From Halobaculum marinum (GTDB lineage: Archaea; Halobacteriota; Halobacteria; Halobacteriales; Haloferacaceae), in contig NZ_CP119989.1 of the NCBI RefSeq assembly GCF_029338555.1, positions 1,550,001-1,614,000 of the forward strand: 64,000 bases of DNA, read 5' to 3'. Positions 1-8,864 of the stretch are shown one piece after another; position 1 is the first letter of the stretch; each line of letters opens with the position of its first letter. The notes below the pieces were generated by a model. It saw only the letters and a program-made list of their open reading frames with translations. It was not told where the DNA came from and ran no database searches. The translations under genes were made by a program, and so were the position numbers.

Positions 1-699
1 GACAAAGACGTGGCCCGCCTCCGCCCGACGTGGGCCGACTACTACACGCGCGTCCTCACCGACAAGGACGTGACCGTCAACGAAGACCTGCGCTCGCGAC
101 CGCTCGACGCCCGTGAGGACACCGAGGTCCGGTTCGCGGACATCACCGTCACCGAACAGATCACGGGGTTCGAGCGCAGGGACGGGTCGACGGGCGAGAC
201 GATGGGCGCGGAGATGGTGGACCTCCCAGAGACGGAACTGCGGACGCGGGCGCTGTACTACACCGTCCCCGAAGACGTGGAGCGCGAGATGCGCGAACTG
301 GCGAGCGACGCCGGGCGAGGCGAGGCGGGATTCAACGGCGGCATCCACGCCGCCGAACACGGCTCCATCTCGCTCATGCCGCTGGACCTGTTGTGTGACC
401 GGGCGGACATCGGCGGCGTCTCGACGCCGTTCCACCCGCACACGGGTCAGTCGACGGTGTTCATCTACGACGGCTACCCCGGGGGAGTCGGGCTCACTCG
501 GGAGTCGTACCGGTCTGCCGACCGCCTCCTCGCGCGGACGGCGAAGATGATCGCGGCGTGTGACTGCGCCGACGGCTGTCCAGCGTGTGTCCAGTCGCCC
601 CACTGTGGCAACGCGAACGAACCGCTGTCGAAGCCCGAGGCGGTCACCCTGTTGAACGCGCTCGCGGGGACCGACGAACCGATCCCGTCGGTGGAGTAA
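1..699 (+). CDS. DEAD/DEAH-box helicase, C-terminal part (DUF1998/MZB), 5' truncated by window
   Basis: The reading frame is open from base 1, so the gene starts upstream; 232 codons are visible. The C-terminal cysteine cluster CDCADGCPACVQSPHCGN is the hallmark of the DUF1998 (MZB) zinc-binding domain at the end of YprA/MrfA-type superfamily 2 helicases, which are linked to DNA repair. The helicase motor motifs would lie outside the window. The GTG at position 10 is in frame but is not likely to be the true start. The family call is by motif; the exact subfamily is not decidable from this fragment. Confidence 0.75.
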   Translation, partial: DKDVARLRPTWADYYTRVLTDKDVTVNEDLRSRPLDAREDTEVRFADITVTEQITGFERRDGSTGETMGAEMVDLPETELRTRALYYTVPEDVEREMRELASDAGRGEAGFNGGIHAAEHGSISLMPLDLLCDRADIGGVSTPFHPHTGQSTVFIYDGYPGGVGLTRESYRSADRLLARTAKMIAACDCADGCPACVQSPHCGNANEPLSKPEAVTLLNALAGTDEPIPSVE

Positions 700-777
700 C
701 CGGTCGACACCCGATCGGAAGCGTGATATCATCTATCTGATTAATATTGCCTATATCGAAAAGCGCCGATTTCGAGA

Positions 778-797
778 GGTACAACAGCTGTTGTACC
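778..797. promoter_or_regulatory. Perfect 20-bp palindrome, probable operator of the sugar ABC operon
   Basis: GGTACAACAGCTGTTGTACC reads identically on both strands. It lies about 28 bp upstream of the BRE/TATA-like element of the following transporter operon. A dimeric regulator site in this position is a natural inference; an activator fits better than a simple repressor because the site is upstream of the core promoter. The regulator cannot be named from sequence. Confidence 0.6.
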
Positions 798-821
798 ATA
801 TTTTCACTCGCAGCGGAGTAA

Positions 822-840
822 ACTTCGAAAAGTCTTAAGT
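822..840 (+). promoter_or_regulatory. BRE/TATA-like core promoter of the sugar ABC operon
   Basis: A purine-rich CGAAA (826-830) followed by CTTAAG (834-839) matches the usual layout of a haloarchaeal BRE plus TATA box. Transcription would begin about 25 bp further on, leaving a short leader. That leader contains GGAGG at 875-879, just ahead of the ATG at 884. Confidence 0.5.
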
Positions 841-883
841 GTCGGCTATGGGTACTCACAGGCGGCTCCACTACGGAGGAACG

Positions 884-2170
884 ATGATGAAGGACACGGA
901 ACTCAACAGACGAGACGTACTGAAGGGCGCTGGTGGCGTCGGCGCCGCCGGCATGCTCGGACTCGCAGGCTGCATGGGCGGCGGCGGTGGCGGCAGCGAC
1001 GCGCCCGTCGAGGTCCTGCACGGCTGGACCGGCGGCGACGGTGCGACCGCCGCAGAGGCGCTCGAGGAGGCGTTCAACGAGGCGCACCCCGACACCGAAC
1101 TGGACATGAACCCCATCGGCGGGGGCGGCAACCAGAACCTGGACGCCGTCGTCGCCAACCGCCTGCAGAACGACAACCCGCCGAGTTCGTTCGCGAACTG
1201 GCCGGGCCCCAACCTCGCACGCTACGAGGGCGTGCTGGGCGACGTCTCCGACCTGTGGGACGAAGCCGGCTTCACGGACTCCCACGTCGACGAGGCGGTC
1301 GACCTGCACCAGTACAACGGCGCGTTCCGCGCGGTGCCGCTGGGCTCGCACCGCCTGAACTGCCTGTTCTACAACAGCGCGGTCGTCGAGGAGGCGGGGG
1401 TCGACCCCGAGTCGCTGACGAGCGCGGAGGACCTGCTCGGTGCGCTGGAGACGGTCGCCTCCGAGACGGACAAGATCCCAATGACCCACGGTGGGAGCGG
1501 GACCTGGACGAAGGCGCAGCTGTTCGGCGTCATGCTGCTGTCGACCGCAGGCTACGACAGCTACATGAGCTTCGTCGACGGCAGCCCGAACCGCGACGAC
1601 GTGGTCGGTGCGCTCGACGCGCTCGCGACGGTGTTCGAGAACTACATCAACGAGGACTCGGCGTCCATCGGGCTGACGGAGTCCAACCAGAACATCATCG
1701 AGGGCGAGGCCGCCTTCATCCACCAGGGTAACTGGGCGGCTGGCGCCTATCGGAACGCGGAGGGCTTCGACTACAACGAGGACTGGGGCTTCAAGACGTT
1801 CCCCGGCACCGAGGGGATGTACACGCTCCACTTCGACTCGTTCCTCTACCCGTCGAACAACCCGAGCCCCGAGGGGACGCGGACGTGGCTCGAGTTCGTC
1901 GGCGGTCCCGAGGCGCAGATCGCGTTCAACCAGTACAAGGGCTCCATCCCGACCCGGACGGACGTCGACAAGAGCGAGTTCGGGCCGTACCTGCAGGAGA
2001 CGATGGACGACTTCGCGGCTGCCGAGCAGCGCCCGCCGAACATCCAGCACGGGCTGGGTATCTCCGCGGAGCAGCGCTCGCAGCTCAACGACGTGATCGC
2101 CAGCGAGTTCTCCGGCCCCTACAACGTCGAGGCCGCCGCAGACGGCATCGTCGACGCCGTCTCCAACTGA
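884..2170 (+). CDS. Sugar ABC transporter, extracellular solute-binding lipoprotein (family 1)
   Basis: This 428-aa protein is the substrate-capture subunit of an ABC importer. The N-terminus has twin arginines (R9, R10), a short hydrophobic stretch and the lipobox LAGC with Cys30, so it is predicted to be Tat-exported and lipid-anchored outside the membrane. A glycine/serine linker follows. The body resembles glucose/maltose-type binding proteins (WTGGDG near the start of the mature part, repeated GxWAAGAYR-type motifs later). I chose ATG 884 because GGAGG sits 4 nt upstream; an in-frame start at 839 would precede the probable transcription start. It is first in a four-gene operon with two permeases and an ATPase. 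The sugar cannot be named from sequence. Confidence 0.9.
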   Translation: MMKDTELNRRDVLKGAGGVGAAGMLGLAGCMGGGGGGSDAPVEVLHGWTGGDGATAAEALEEAFNEAHPDTELDMNPIGGGGNQNLDAVVANRLQNDNPPSSFANWPGPNLARYEGVLGDVSDLWDEAGFTDSHVDEAVDLHQYNGAFRAVPLGSHRLNCLFYNSAVVEEAGVDPESLTSAEDLLGALETVASETDKIPMTHGGSGTWTKAQLFGVMLLSTAGYDSYMSFVDGSPNRDDVVGALDALATVFENYINEDSASIGLTESNQNIIEGEAAFIHQGNWAAGAYRNAEGFDYNEDWGFKTFPGTEGMYTLHFDSFLYPSNNPSPEGTRTWLEFVGGPEAQIAFNQYKGSIPTRTDVDKSEFGPYLQETMDDFAAAEQRPPNIQHGLGISAEQRSQLNDVIASEFSGPYNVEAAADGIVDAVSN

Positions 2171-2180
2171 GCGCGTTCCC

Positions 2181-3230
2181 ATGCGCGAGTTTCTTTCGAG
2201 TATCCGAACACGGCTCCGACGCGCCGGGCGCGGCGGAGACAGTGACGACACCGACGTGACGACGGCTGGTCGCGTCGCGACCGACGGCGGCACCGCCGCG
2301 GGCGGTGCGGCCGGTGCGGCGAAGTCGGGCGGGTTCCTCGACCGTCTCGACGAGCGAGTCGGCGAGGACTTCACGGAGTCGGCGGTGTTCTGGCTGCCGC
2401 CGTTCCTCCTGATGGGGCTGTTCGTCTACGGCGCCATCGCGTGGAACTTCGTCATCTCGCTGACCGACTACCAGGGGTTCGTCGGGCCGGACTACTCCGA
2501 CCTCGACTTCGAGATGTACGTCCGGGCGGCCAACGACGCCGGCGTCATCGAGGCGACGATCAACACGTTCCTCCTAGTCGTCTCGTTCACCGCCATCGCG
2601 TTGGCGTTCGGGCTGGTCCTCGCGATCCTCGTCGACCGCGACATCCGCTTCGAGAACACGTTCCGCACCATCTACCTGCTGCCGATGAGCCTGTCGTTCG
2701 TAGTCACAGCGCAGTTCTGGCTGTGGATGTACAACTACAACAACGGGGTCGTGAACATCCTCCTCGGGGCCGTCGGGATCGGCCCGATCAACTGGATCGG
2801 CAACTCCCAGATCGTCCTGTGGGCGGTGGTGTTCGCGCTGGTGTGGCAGTTCTCCGGGTACACGATGGTCGTGTACCTCGCTGGCTTACGCGCCATCCCG
2901 AACGAGCACTACGAGGCCGCCCGTGTCGACGGCGCGTCGACGCTGAAGATGTACTGGCGGGTGATCATCCCGCAGTTGAAGGGGTCGACGATCAGCGCCG
3001 CCATCGTCCTGATGGTGTTCGCGCTGAAGGCGTTCGACTTCCTCTACTCGCTGGTCAGCGGCTACCGCCCGCCGAACGGCACGGACATCCTCGCGACCAA
3101 GATGGTCCGCGAGGCGTACAGCGTGAACAACTGGGCGTACGCGTCGGCGATCGCCATCATCCTGTTTCTGATGGCGCTGTCGATCATCGGCCCGTACCTC
3201 TACTACCAGTACAGCAAGGGTGAGCTATGA
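2181..3230 (+). CDS. Sugar ABC transporter permease 1 (MalF/UgpA type)
   Basis: This 349-aa integral membrane subunit has a roughly 60-residue hydrophilic N-terminal extension rich in Gly, Ala and Thr, then about six membrane segments. The EAA loop that contacts the ATPase is clear (EAARVDGASTLKMYWRVIIP). It starts 10 bp after the binding-protein stop and overlaps the next permease by ATGA, which indicates translational coupling. With its neighbours it should form a heterodimeric channel for a carbohydrate. Confidence 0.9.
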   Translation: MREFLSSIRTRLRRAGRGGDSDDTDVTTAGRVATDGGTAAGGAAGAAKSGGFLDRLDERVGEDFTESAVFWLPPFLLMGLFVYGAIAWNFVISLTDYQGFVGPDYSDLDFEMYVRAANDAGVIEATINTFLLVVSFTAIALAFGLVLAILVDRDIRFENTFRTIYLLPMSLSFVVTAQFWLWMYNYNNGVVNILLGAVGIGPINWIGNSQIVLWAVVFALVWQFSGYTMVVYLAGLRAIPNEHYEAARVDGASTLKMYWRVIIPQLKGSTISAAIVLMVFALKAFDFLYSLVSGYRPPNGTDILATKMVREAYSVNNWAYASAIAIILFLMALSIIGPYLYYQYSKGEL

Positions 3231-4168
3231 GCGACGCACAATCGACGGACAGTGAACAGTCGGGTGCCCTCGCGGGCGTCCGTGAAGACCTCGCAGGACT
3301 CGACGGCTACCGCGTCGCGCTGTACGCGACGGTCCTCGGCCTGACAGCGTTCTATCTGACGCCCATCGAGTCGGGGCTCGTCACCGCGTTCAAGACGAAC
3401 CCCGAGGGCGTCTCCTCGACGCTGCCGTTCGCGCCCCCGCCGGGCGAGTTCTTCACCCTTGAGAAGTGGCAGACCGCCATCTCGGCGCTGGGCCGCGGGA
3501 TGGTCAACAGCGCGCTGTACGCCGTGCCGGCGACGATCATCTCGGCGCTGCTCGGCTCCTTCGCCGCCTACGGCCTGACGCAGGCCGACTGGAAGGCGCG
3601 CTACAAGGCGCCGATCCTGGCGCTGTTCGTCGCGGCGATCTTCATCCCGTACCAGGCGGTGCTCGTCCCCCTCTCGCAGTTCTGGGGCACGGTGCCGCTG
3701 GCGGAGGTGCTGGCGCCCGTCTGGGCAGTCGGCGTCCCGCGAGCGTACACGGGCGTGGTCGAGTTGATCATCACCCACGTCGCCTACGGGATCCCGATCT
3801 GTATGGTCCTGTTCCGCGGCTACTACACGACCGTCAGCGAGGAGATGATCGAGGCGGCGCGCCTCGACGGCGCGACGTTCGCGCGGGTGTACCGCCGGAT
3901 CGTCTTCCCCATCTCCACGCCGATGTTCGCGGTCGTGCTCATCTACCAGTTCACCCAGATCTGGAACGACCTGCTGTTCGCGCTGATCCTCGTGTCCACC
4001 GAGTCGAGTCCGGCCGCGCCGGTCGTGCTCATCCTCGCTGGACTCGGGGAGTCGCAGGAGGGGCAGGACTTCGCGCTCCGGATGGCCGGAGCGTTCGTGG
4101 CGGCGCTGCCGACGCTCATCGTGTACATCCTGTTCGGCGACGAGTTCGCCGAGGGGGTGGCGACGTGA
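3227..4168 (+). CDS. Sugar ABC transporter permease 2 (MalG/UgpE type)
   Basis: This 313-aa protein with about six membrane segments carries an EAA loop (EAARLDGATFARVYRRIVFP) typical of the MalG-type partner permease. The first 30 residues are acidic and hydrophilic. The start overlaps the stop of permease 1 by 4 bp. Unlike the other operon junctions, the gap to the ATPase gene is long (258 bp) and filled with hairpin repeats. Confidence 0.9.
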   Translation: MSDAQSTDSEQSGALAGVREDLAGLDGYRVALYATVLGLTAFYLTPIESGLVTAFKTNPEGVSSTLPFAPPPGEFFTLEKWQTAISALGRGMVNSALYAVPATIISALLGSFAAYGLTQADWKARYKAPILALFVAAIFIPYQAVLVPLSQFWGTVPLAEVLAPVWAVGVPRAYTGVVELIITHVAYGIPICMVLFRGYYTTVSEEMIEAARLDGATFARVYRRIVFPISTPMFAVVLIYQFTQIWNDLLFALILVSTESSPAAPVVLILAGLGESQEGQDFALRMAGAFVAALPTLIVYILFGDEFAEGVAT

Positions 4169-4171
4169 GGT

Positions 4172-4281
4172 GCGCGGTCGAGCGTAGCGAGACCGCGCCC
4201 ACGAGCGGTGAGCGTTGCGAACCGCGAGGCGAGGCCGACCGCAGGGAGGCCTCGAAGCGAACGGGGAGCGTAGCGACCCGT
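4172..4281 (+). repeat. Array of hairpins with a conserved GAGCGNNGCGA core
   Basis: Three stems share the same core. At 4172-4198 the arms are GCGCGGTC and GACCGCGC around GAGCGTAGCGA. At 4205-4225 the arms are GCGGT and ACCGC around GAGCGTTGCGA. At 4261-4281 the arms are ACGGG and CCCGT around GAGCGTAGCGA. Degenerate copies (for example GAGCGAAGCGA near 4300) continue to about 4340. The arms differ while the core is kept, which suggests a dispersed repeat family inserted between permease and ATPase genes, not a single terminator. Confidence 0.6.
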
Positions 4282-4426
4282 GAGCGGCGCGAGGCGCGAG
4301 CGAAGCGACCCGCGACCGCGACCGACGCGAACCGCGCGACGACCGCAACACCGACGGTAGCGGCCGTCGATACGACCGACGACGATCGCTTCGCGCCGAC
4401 GCGCGGAGCACACGGAGGGATCTGAC

Positions 4427-5575
4427 ATGGCACGACTCGAACTCGACAAGGTACGGAAGGTGTTCACCGACGACGACGGCTCCGACATCGTCGCCGTCGA
4501 CGACGTGACGGTCGACATCGAGGACGGGGAGTTCCTCGTCCTCGTCGGGCCGTCCGGCTGTGGGAAATCGACGACGCTGCGGATGGTCGCGGGACTGGAG
4601 AGCGTCACCGCCGGCGACATCCGCCTCGGGGGGCGCTCCATCGTGGGCAAGAAGCCCCAGAACCGGGACATCGCGATGGTGTTCCAGTCGTACGCGCTGT
4701 ACCCGCACATGACGACGCGCGAGAACATGTCTTTCGGGCTGGAGGAGTCCACGGACCTCTCCGACGAGGAGATTGCCGAGCGCGTCGAGAACGCCGCCGA
4801 CCTGCTGTCCATCCCGGAACTGCTCGACCGGAAGCCGTCCGAGCTCTCCGGCGGGCAACAGCAGCGCGTCGCCCTCGGGCGCGCCATCGTGCGTGAGCCC
4901 GAGGTGTTCCTCATGGACGAGCCGCTGTCGAACCTCGACGCGAAACTCCGCTCGCAGATGCGGACGGAGCTCCAGCGGATCCAAGAGGACCTGGGGACGA
5001 CGACGATGTACGTCACCCACGACCAGACGGAGGCGATGACGATGGGCGACCGCATCGCCGTCCTCGACGGCGGGGAACTCCAGCAGGCCGGCACGCCGCT
5101 GGAGTGTTACCACCGCCCGGCCAACAAGTTCGTCGCGGGGTTCATCGGCGAACCCGCGATGAACTTCTTCGACGGGACGGTCGAGGGCGACACGTTCGTC
5201 GCCGACCGCTTCGAGTACCGCCTCACCGACGAACAGCGCGAGGCCGTCGCCGGCGCCGACGGCGTCACCCTCGGAGTGCGACCGGAAGACGTCGAAGTGA
5301 CGGTCGGTGCGACCGCAGCCGACAACCGGGAGTTCGAGACGGTCGTCGACGTCGTCGAGCCGATGGGCAACGAGAACGCGGTGTATCTCGGCTTCGAGAG
5401 CGACCCGACCGACCCGTTCGTCGCGACCGTCGGTGGGATGCGTCAGATCGACGGCGGCGAACACGTCGTCGCGCGGTTCCCTGAGGACGCGATCCACCTG
5501 TTCGACGCCGCCTCGGGGGAGGCGCTCCACAACCGCTCGCTCGAGGAAGACACCGAAGTCGAACCGCGGGTCTGA
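4427..5575 (+). CDS. Sugar ABC transporter ATP-binding protein (MalK/UgpC type)
   Basis: This 382-aa cytoplasmic ATPase powers the importer. The Walker A motif GPSGCGKST is at residues 41-49, the signature LSGGQQQR near 139 and Walker B VFLMDEP near 161, followed by the H-loop in VTHDQTEAM. The C-terminal 140 residues match the regulatory TOBE/OB extension of MalK-type subunits (LGVRPEDVEV). It is the last gene of the operon, separated from the permeases by 258 bp of repeat sequence, so it may be transcribed less or separately. Confidence 0.92.
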   Translation: MARLELDKVRKVFTDDDGSDIVAVDDVTVDIEDGEFLVLVGPSGCGKSTTLRMVAGLESVTAGDIRLGGRSIVGKKPQNRDIAMVFQSYALYPHMTTRENMSFGLEESTDLSDEEIAERVENAADLLSIPELLDRKPSELSGGQQQRVALGRAIVREPEVFLMDEPLSNLDAKLRSQMRTELQRIQEDLGTTTMYVTHDQTEAMTMGDRIAVLDGGELQQAGTPLECYHRPANKFVAGFIGEPAMNFFDGTVEGDTFVADRFEYRLTDEQREAVAGADGVTLGVRPEDVEVTVGATAADNREFETVVDVVEPMGNENAVYLGFESDPTDPFVATVGGMRQIDGGEHVVARFPEDAIHLFDAASGEALHNRSLEEDTEVEPRV

Positions 5576-5650
5576 GCGACGGCGCCACGGTGTTCTCCCT
5601 CCTCCGCGCCGGCCCACGCGTCGCGTCGGGACTGCGTACCGGGCGACGAG

Positions 5651-5737
5651 TCAGACGAAACTGAGAACGATACCGACGGCGATCAGTGCGAAGATGACGA
5701 GCGTGACGATCAAGAAGAACTGGTCGGAGCCGTCCAT
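5651..5737 (-). CDS. 28-aa single-span membrane microprotein
   Basis: The reading frame ATG 5737 to TGA 5651 encodes a short polar N-terminus (MDGSDQFF) and then one continuous hydrophobic helix of about 20 residues ending in LSFV. The composition is exactly that of a membrane helix, which is unlikely by chance in GC-rich sequence. It lies between convergent neighbours and is not a fragment of either. Function unknown; it could be a helper subunit of a larger membrane complex. Confidence 0.55.
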   Translation of the reverse strand: MDGSDQFFLIVTLVIFALIAVGIVLSFV

Positions 5738-5786
5738 GCCCACGTCTACGCACGCGACGGGCTAAACGTTCCGCCACCCCGGACGG

Positions 5787-6407
5787 CTACACGTCGGCGC
5801 CGAGGTCGTCGAAGCCGCGGGTGCGGAGGTACGCCGCGGCCACCTGGAGGAACACCCCGAGCGCCAGCGCCGTGACGGCGACGGTCGCCACGCTGGGCCC
5901 CACGCCGGTCGGCGCGTAGGGGTTCCCGCCCCCGGCGGCGACCCACGCACGGACCGTCTCGACGCCCCCGAACCCCAGGAGGACGAACGTGTACGTCGCG
6001 GCGGTGGCGATCCCACCGGTCGCCAGCCCCGCCATCGAACAGAGGTCCTCCAGGGTGAGCACCGAGTGGGCGGTGTGTTCGTCGAAGTCGTCGCCGCGGG
6101 CGAGGCGGAACGCGGCGACGACGACGAGTCCCACGCCCGCGACGGCGATGACGCCGACGGCGACGAGCGCGACGACGCCCACCTTCGGGGCGGCGGTGGC
6201 GACGGAGTCGCCGAAGTAGGCCGCTCTGAGATCCGCCGGGAGGAGCGCCAGAACCGGGAACACTCCCGCCAGGAGGGTCAGCAGATAGCTCTGGAGCGTT
6301 AGCTTCCGCGTGACAGACTGTTTGAACCAGCCGAATCGTTGGTAACGCGCCCGTTCGTAGGTGGAGTCCGACAGGAGGGCGGCGGCGATCGGGTCGTCAC
6401 TGGTCAT
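5787..6407 (-). CDS. Multi-span membrane protein of unknown function
   Basis: This 206-aa protein starts MTSDDPIAAALLSDSTYERA. It has a hydrophilic N-terminus of about 40 residues and four probable membrane helices (about 45-65, 80-105, 128-150 and 172-195), with a Gly/Pro-rich external loop before the last. The in-frame codons upstream of ATG 6407 have non-coding character, so that start is preferred. I do not recognise the family. Neighbours give no functional hint. Confidence 0.7.
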   Translation of the reverse strand: MTSDDPIAAALLSDSTYERARYQRFGWFKQSVTRKLTLQSYLLTLLAGVFPVLALLPADLRAAYFGDSVATAAPKVGVVALVAVGVIAVAGVGLVVVAAFRLARGDDFDEHTAHSVLTLEDLCSMAGLATGGIATAATYTFVLLGFGGVETVRAWVAAGGGNPYAPTGVGPSVATVAVTALALGVFLQVAAAYLRTRGFDDLGADV

Positions 6408-6666
6408 TGACGAACGTAGCTCAGATGGCCAGTGGGTATACGGCTTGTCGCAAGGTTTGGCCCGATACTCGTCACGTTGCTCCCGCTCCACGTCTGACTA
6501 GGAGCGCCCTACGTTCCCGGAAGGAGAATCTTACCGCGACAGCGGCCGTCGCGCGCGTCGTCGCCACGGCCCGCCGGGTCGTCCCTGGCGGTCGGGGTCG
6601 TCGCTTCCGGCGTCAGGGGCGTTATCGGCGGCGGCCCCCTCCGTGGGGTATGGAGGATGCGACACG

Positions 6667-7401
6667 ATGACCGACCCCGGCGTCGTCCCCGGCGGTCGGG
6701 TCAGACACGGCACCGGCGTCACCTCGACGCGGGCGTTCCCGACGGAGGCATACCCTCACAACCTCGATCCGTTCGTGCTGTTCGAGCGGTTCTACATCGA
6801 CCCGGAGGACGGGTTCCCGATGCACCCGCACAAGGGGTTCGAGATCGTCTCGTACATGCTCGACGGCGGGATGGAACACGAGGACTCCCTCGGCGTCACA
6901 CACACCGCCCGCGAGGGCGACGTCATGCGGATCACGACTGGAAGCGGGATCCGCCACTCGGAGTTCCCCGCCGACGGCGACGCCTGCAACGGACTCCAGT
7001 TGTGGGTGAACCTCTCGCGGGCGCAGAAGGACGTGGAGGCCGACTACGAGGACGCCGACGCGAGCGACCTCCCCACCGCCGACCGCCGCGGCGCGACTGT
7101 CACGACCGTCGTCGGCGAGGGGTCGCCCATCGACCTGCACACGCCGATGGAGTACCTCGACGCCCGCGTCACCGGCGCGTGGACGTGGGAGGTCCCGGAT
7201 GACTGGGTGGGGTTCGTCTTCGGCGTCGACGGCGACGGCTCCGTCGACGGCGACGACTTCGGCGTCGGCGACGTGCGTCCGGTCACGGACGCCCGGGCAG
7301 TCGACCTCGCGGCGGGGGACGACAAGGTGTTCCGCGTCGCCTGCGTCGCCGGGCGCCCCCACGGTGAGCCGATCCGACAGCGCGGGCCGTACGTCCTGTG
7401 A
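6667..7401 (+). CDS. Pirin family protein
   Basis: This 244-aa bicupin has the pirin metal-binding set: HPHKGFE gives His53 and His55, and GSGIRHSEF gives His97 and Glu99. Pirins bind iron and some have quercetin dioxygenase or redox-sensing roles; which applies here is unknown. ATG 6667 is preferred over an in-frame start at 6643 because the family begins with the DPGVVPGG-type segment. It is followed by superoxide dismutase, an oxidative-stress neighbourhood. Confidence 0.85.
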   Translation: MTDPGVVPGGRVRHGTGVTSTRAFPTEAYPHNLDPFVLFERFYIDPEDGFPMHPHKGFEIVSYMLDGGMEHEDSLGVTHTAREGDVMRITTGSGIRHSEFPADGDACNGLQLWVNLSRAQKDVEADYEDADASDLPTADRRGATVTTVVGEGSPIDLHTPMEYLDARVTGAWTWEVPDDWVGFVFGVDGDGSVDGDDFGVGDVRPVTDARAVDLAAGDDKVFRVACVAGRPHGEPIRQRGPYVL

Positions 7402-7487
7402 CCCCCCGGCGCCGGTGTGTAAGCGATCCTACGTAAGCCGGTTTCAGGGAACGCTCTTTGGGGTCACGACCGTACGACGAGACGCAC

Positions 7488-8087
7488 ATGAGCTACGAAC
7501 TCGATCCGCTGCCGTACGACTACGACGCCCTCGAACCGCACATCTCCGAGCAGGTGCTCACGTGGCATCACGACACCCACCACCAGGGCTACGTCAATGG
7601 CTGGAACTCCGCCGAGGAGACGCTCGCCGAGAACCGCGAGAGCGGCGACTTCGGTTCCTCCGCAGGAGCCATCCGCAACGTGACGCACAACTCCTCGGGT
7701 CACATCCTGCACGACTTGTTCTGGCAGAACATGAGCCCCGAGGGCGGCGACGAGCCGTCGGGCGCGCTCGCGGACCGCATCGCCGAGGACTTCGGTTCCT
7801 ACGAGGCGTGGAAGGGCGAGTTCGAGGCCGCCGCCGGCAACGCCTCCGGCTGGGCGCTCCTCGTCTACGACACGTTCTCGAACCAGCTGCGCAACGTGGT
7901 CGTCGACAAGCACGACCAGGGTGCGATCTGGGGCGGCCACCCGATCCTCGCGCTCGACGTCTGGGAGCACTCGTACTACTACGACTACGGCCCGGCACGC
8001 GGCGACTTCGTCAGCGCGTTCTTCGAGGTCGTCGACTGGAACGAGCCCAGCGCCCGCTACGAGCAGGCCGTCGAACTCTTCGAGTAA
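7488..8087 (+). CDS. sod: Superoxide dismutase (Mn/Fe family)
   Basis: This 199-aa enzyme dismutates superoxide to oxygen and hydrogen peroxide in the cytoplasm. The metal ligands are visible: His27 in WHHDTHHQGYV, His75 in GHILHDLFW, and Asp157 and His161 in LALDVWEHSYY. Length and both domains are standard. ATG 7488 aligns with the usual MSYELDPLPYDYDALEPH start. Haloarchaeal enzymes of this family are normally manganese-loaded. Confidence 0.95.
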   Translation: MSYELDPLPYDYDALEPHISEQVLTWHHDTHHQGYVNGWNSAEETLAENRESGDFGSSAGAIRNVTHNSSGHILHDLFWQNMSPEGGDEPSGALADRIAEDFGSYEAWKGEFEAAAGNASGWALLVYDTFSNQLRNVVVDKHDQGAIWGGHPILALDVWEHSYYYDYGPARGDFVSAFFEVVDWNEPSARYEQAVELFE

Positions 8088-8243
8088 CTCCGCCCGATCC
8101 GGGCGGCGCGACCGCGCCACTCGACCCCTCCTCCCTCACGACCGCCGGCGACCGACCGTGGGCACGGACCGTCGCCGCCGACCGCGGTCCTCGCTTCTTC
8201 GACCCGCTGACGCTCGCGGCGACGCAAGCGCCCTCTCGCCGGC

Positions 8244-8792
8244 TTACGCCTCCTGAGTGCGCGCCAGATCCGCGAACTTCTTGCGCACCTTCCGGATCTT
8301 CGGCTCGGCATTGAACGTGCAGTAGCTGTCGCCGGGGTTCTTCTCGTAGTAGTCCTGGTGGTACTCCTCGGCCTCGTAGAACGCCTCCAGCGGCTCGATC
8401 TCGGTGACGATCTCGTCGTCGTAAGCGCCCTCCTCAGCCAACTCGACGACGAAGCGCTCGACGATGTCGCGCTGCTCGTCTGTCTCGTAGAGGACGATCG
8501 AGCGGTACTGCGTGCCCACGTCGGGGCCCTGGCGGTTCAGCGTCGTCGGGTCGTGGACGGTGAAGAACACGCCCAGCAGGTCGGCGTACGTGATCTCCTC
8601 GGGGTCGTACTCGACGCGGGTGACCTCCGCGTGGCCCGTCTCCTCGCGGCACACCGCCTCGTAGGTCGGGTTCTCGACGTGGCCGCCAGCGTAGCCGGAG
8701 GTGACCTCGCGGACGCCAGCGAGCTCCTTGAACGCCGCCTCGGTGCACCAGAAGCAGCCGCCGCCGAACGTCGCCGTCTCGGTGTCGCTCAT
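8244..8792 (-). CDS. msrA: Peptide-methionine (S)-S-oxide reductase MsrA
   Basis: This 182-aa repair enzyme reduces methionine sulfoxide in proteins. The GGCFWC motif places the catalytic Cys at residue 13, close to the N-terminus as usual, and GTQYRSIVLY is the conserved second block. ATG 8792 is preferred because it puts GGCFWC at the canonical distance. It is convergent with sod and fits the oxidative-damage theme here. Confidence 0.93.
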   Translation of the reverse strand: MSDTETATFGGGCFWCTEAAFKELAGVREVTSGYAGGHVENPTYEAVCREETGHAEVTRVEYDPEEITYADLLGVFFTVHDPTTLNRQGPDVGTQYRSIVLYETDEQRDIVERFVVELAEEGAYDDEIVTEIEPLEAFYEAEEYHQDYYEKNPGDSYCTFNAEPKIRKVRKKFADLARTQEA

Positions 8793-8864
8793 GGTCGTGA
8801 AAAGGGTCCGGTGGCGGTTAAGGCTCCCGCAGGCGGCGATCAACCCTCGTATCGACGCGGTGGC

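Noticed and set aside
644-2374. 576-codon open frame antisense to the solute-binding protein gene
   Set aside because: Rich in Arg/Val/Leu low-complexity sequence typical of the antisense of acidic GC-rich genes; the sense strand encodes a clear Tat lipoprotein.
3203-5617. 804-codon open frame antisense to permease and ATPase genes
   Set aside because: Arg/Asp/Val repetitive shadow without domains; both sense genes have full family motifs.
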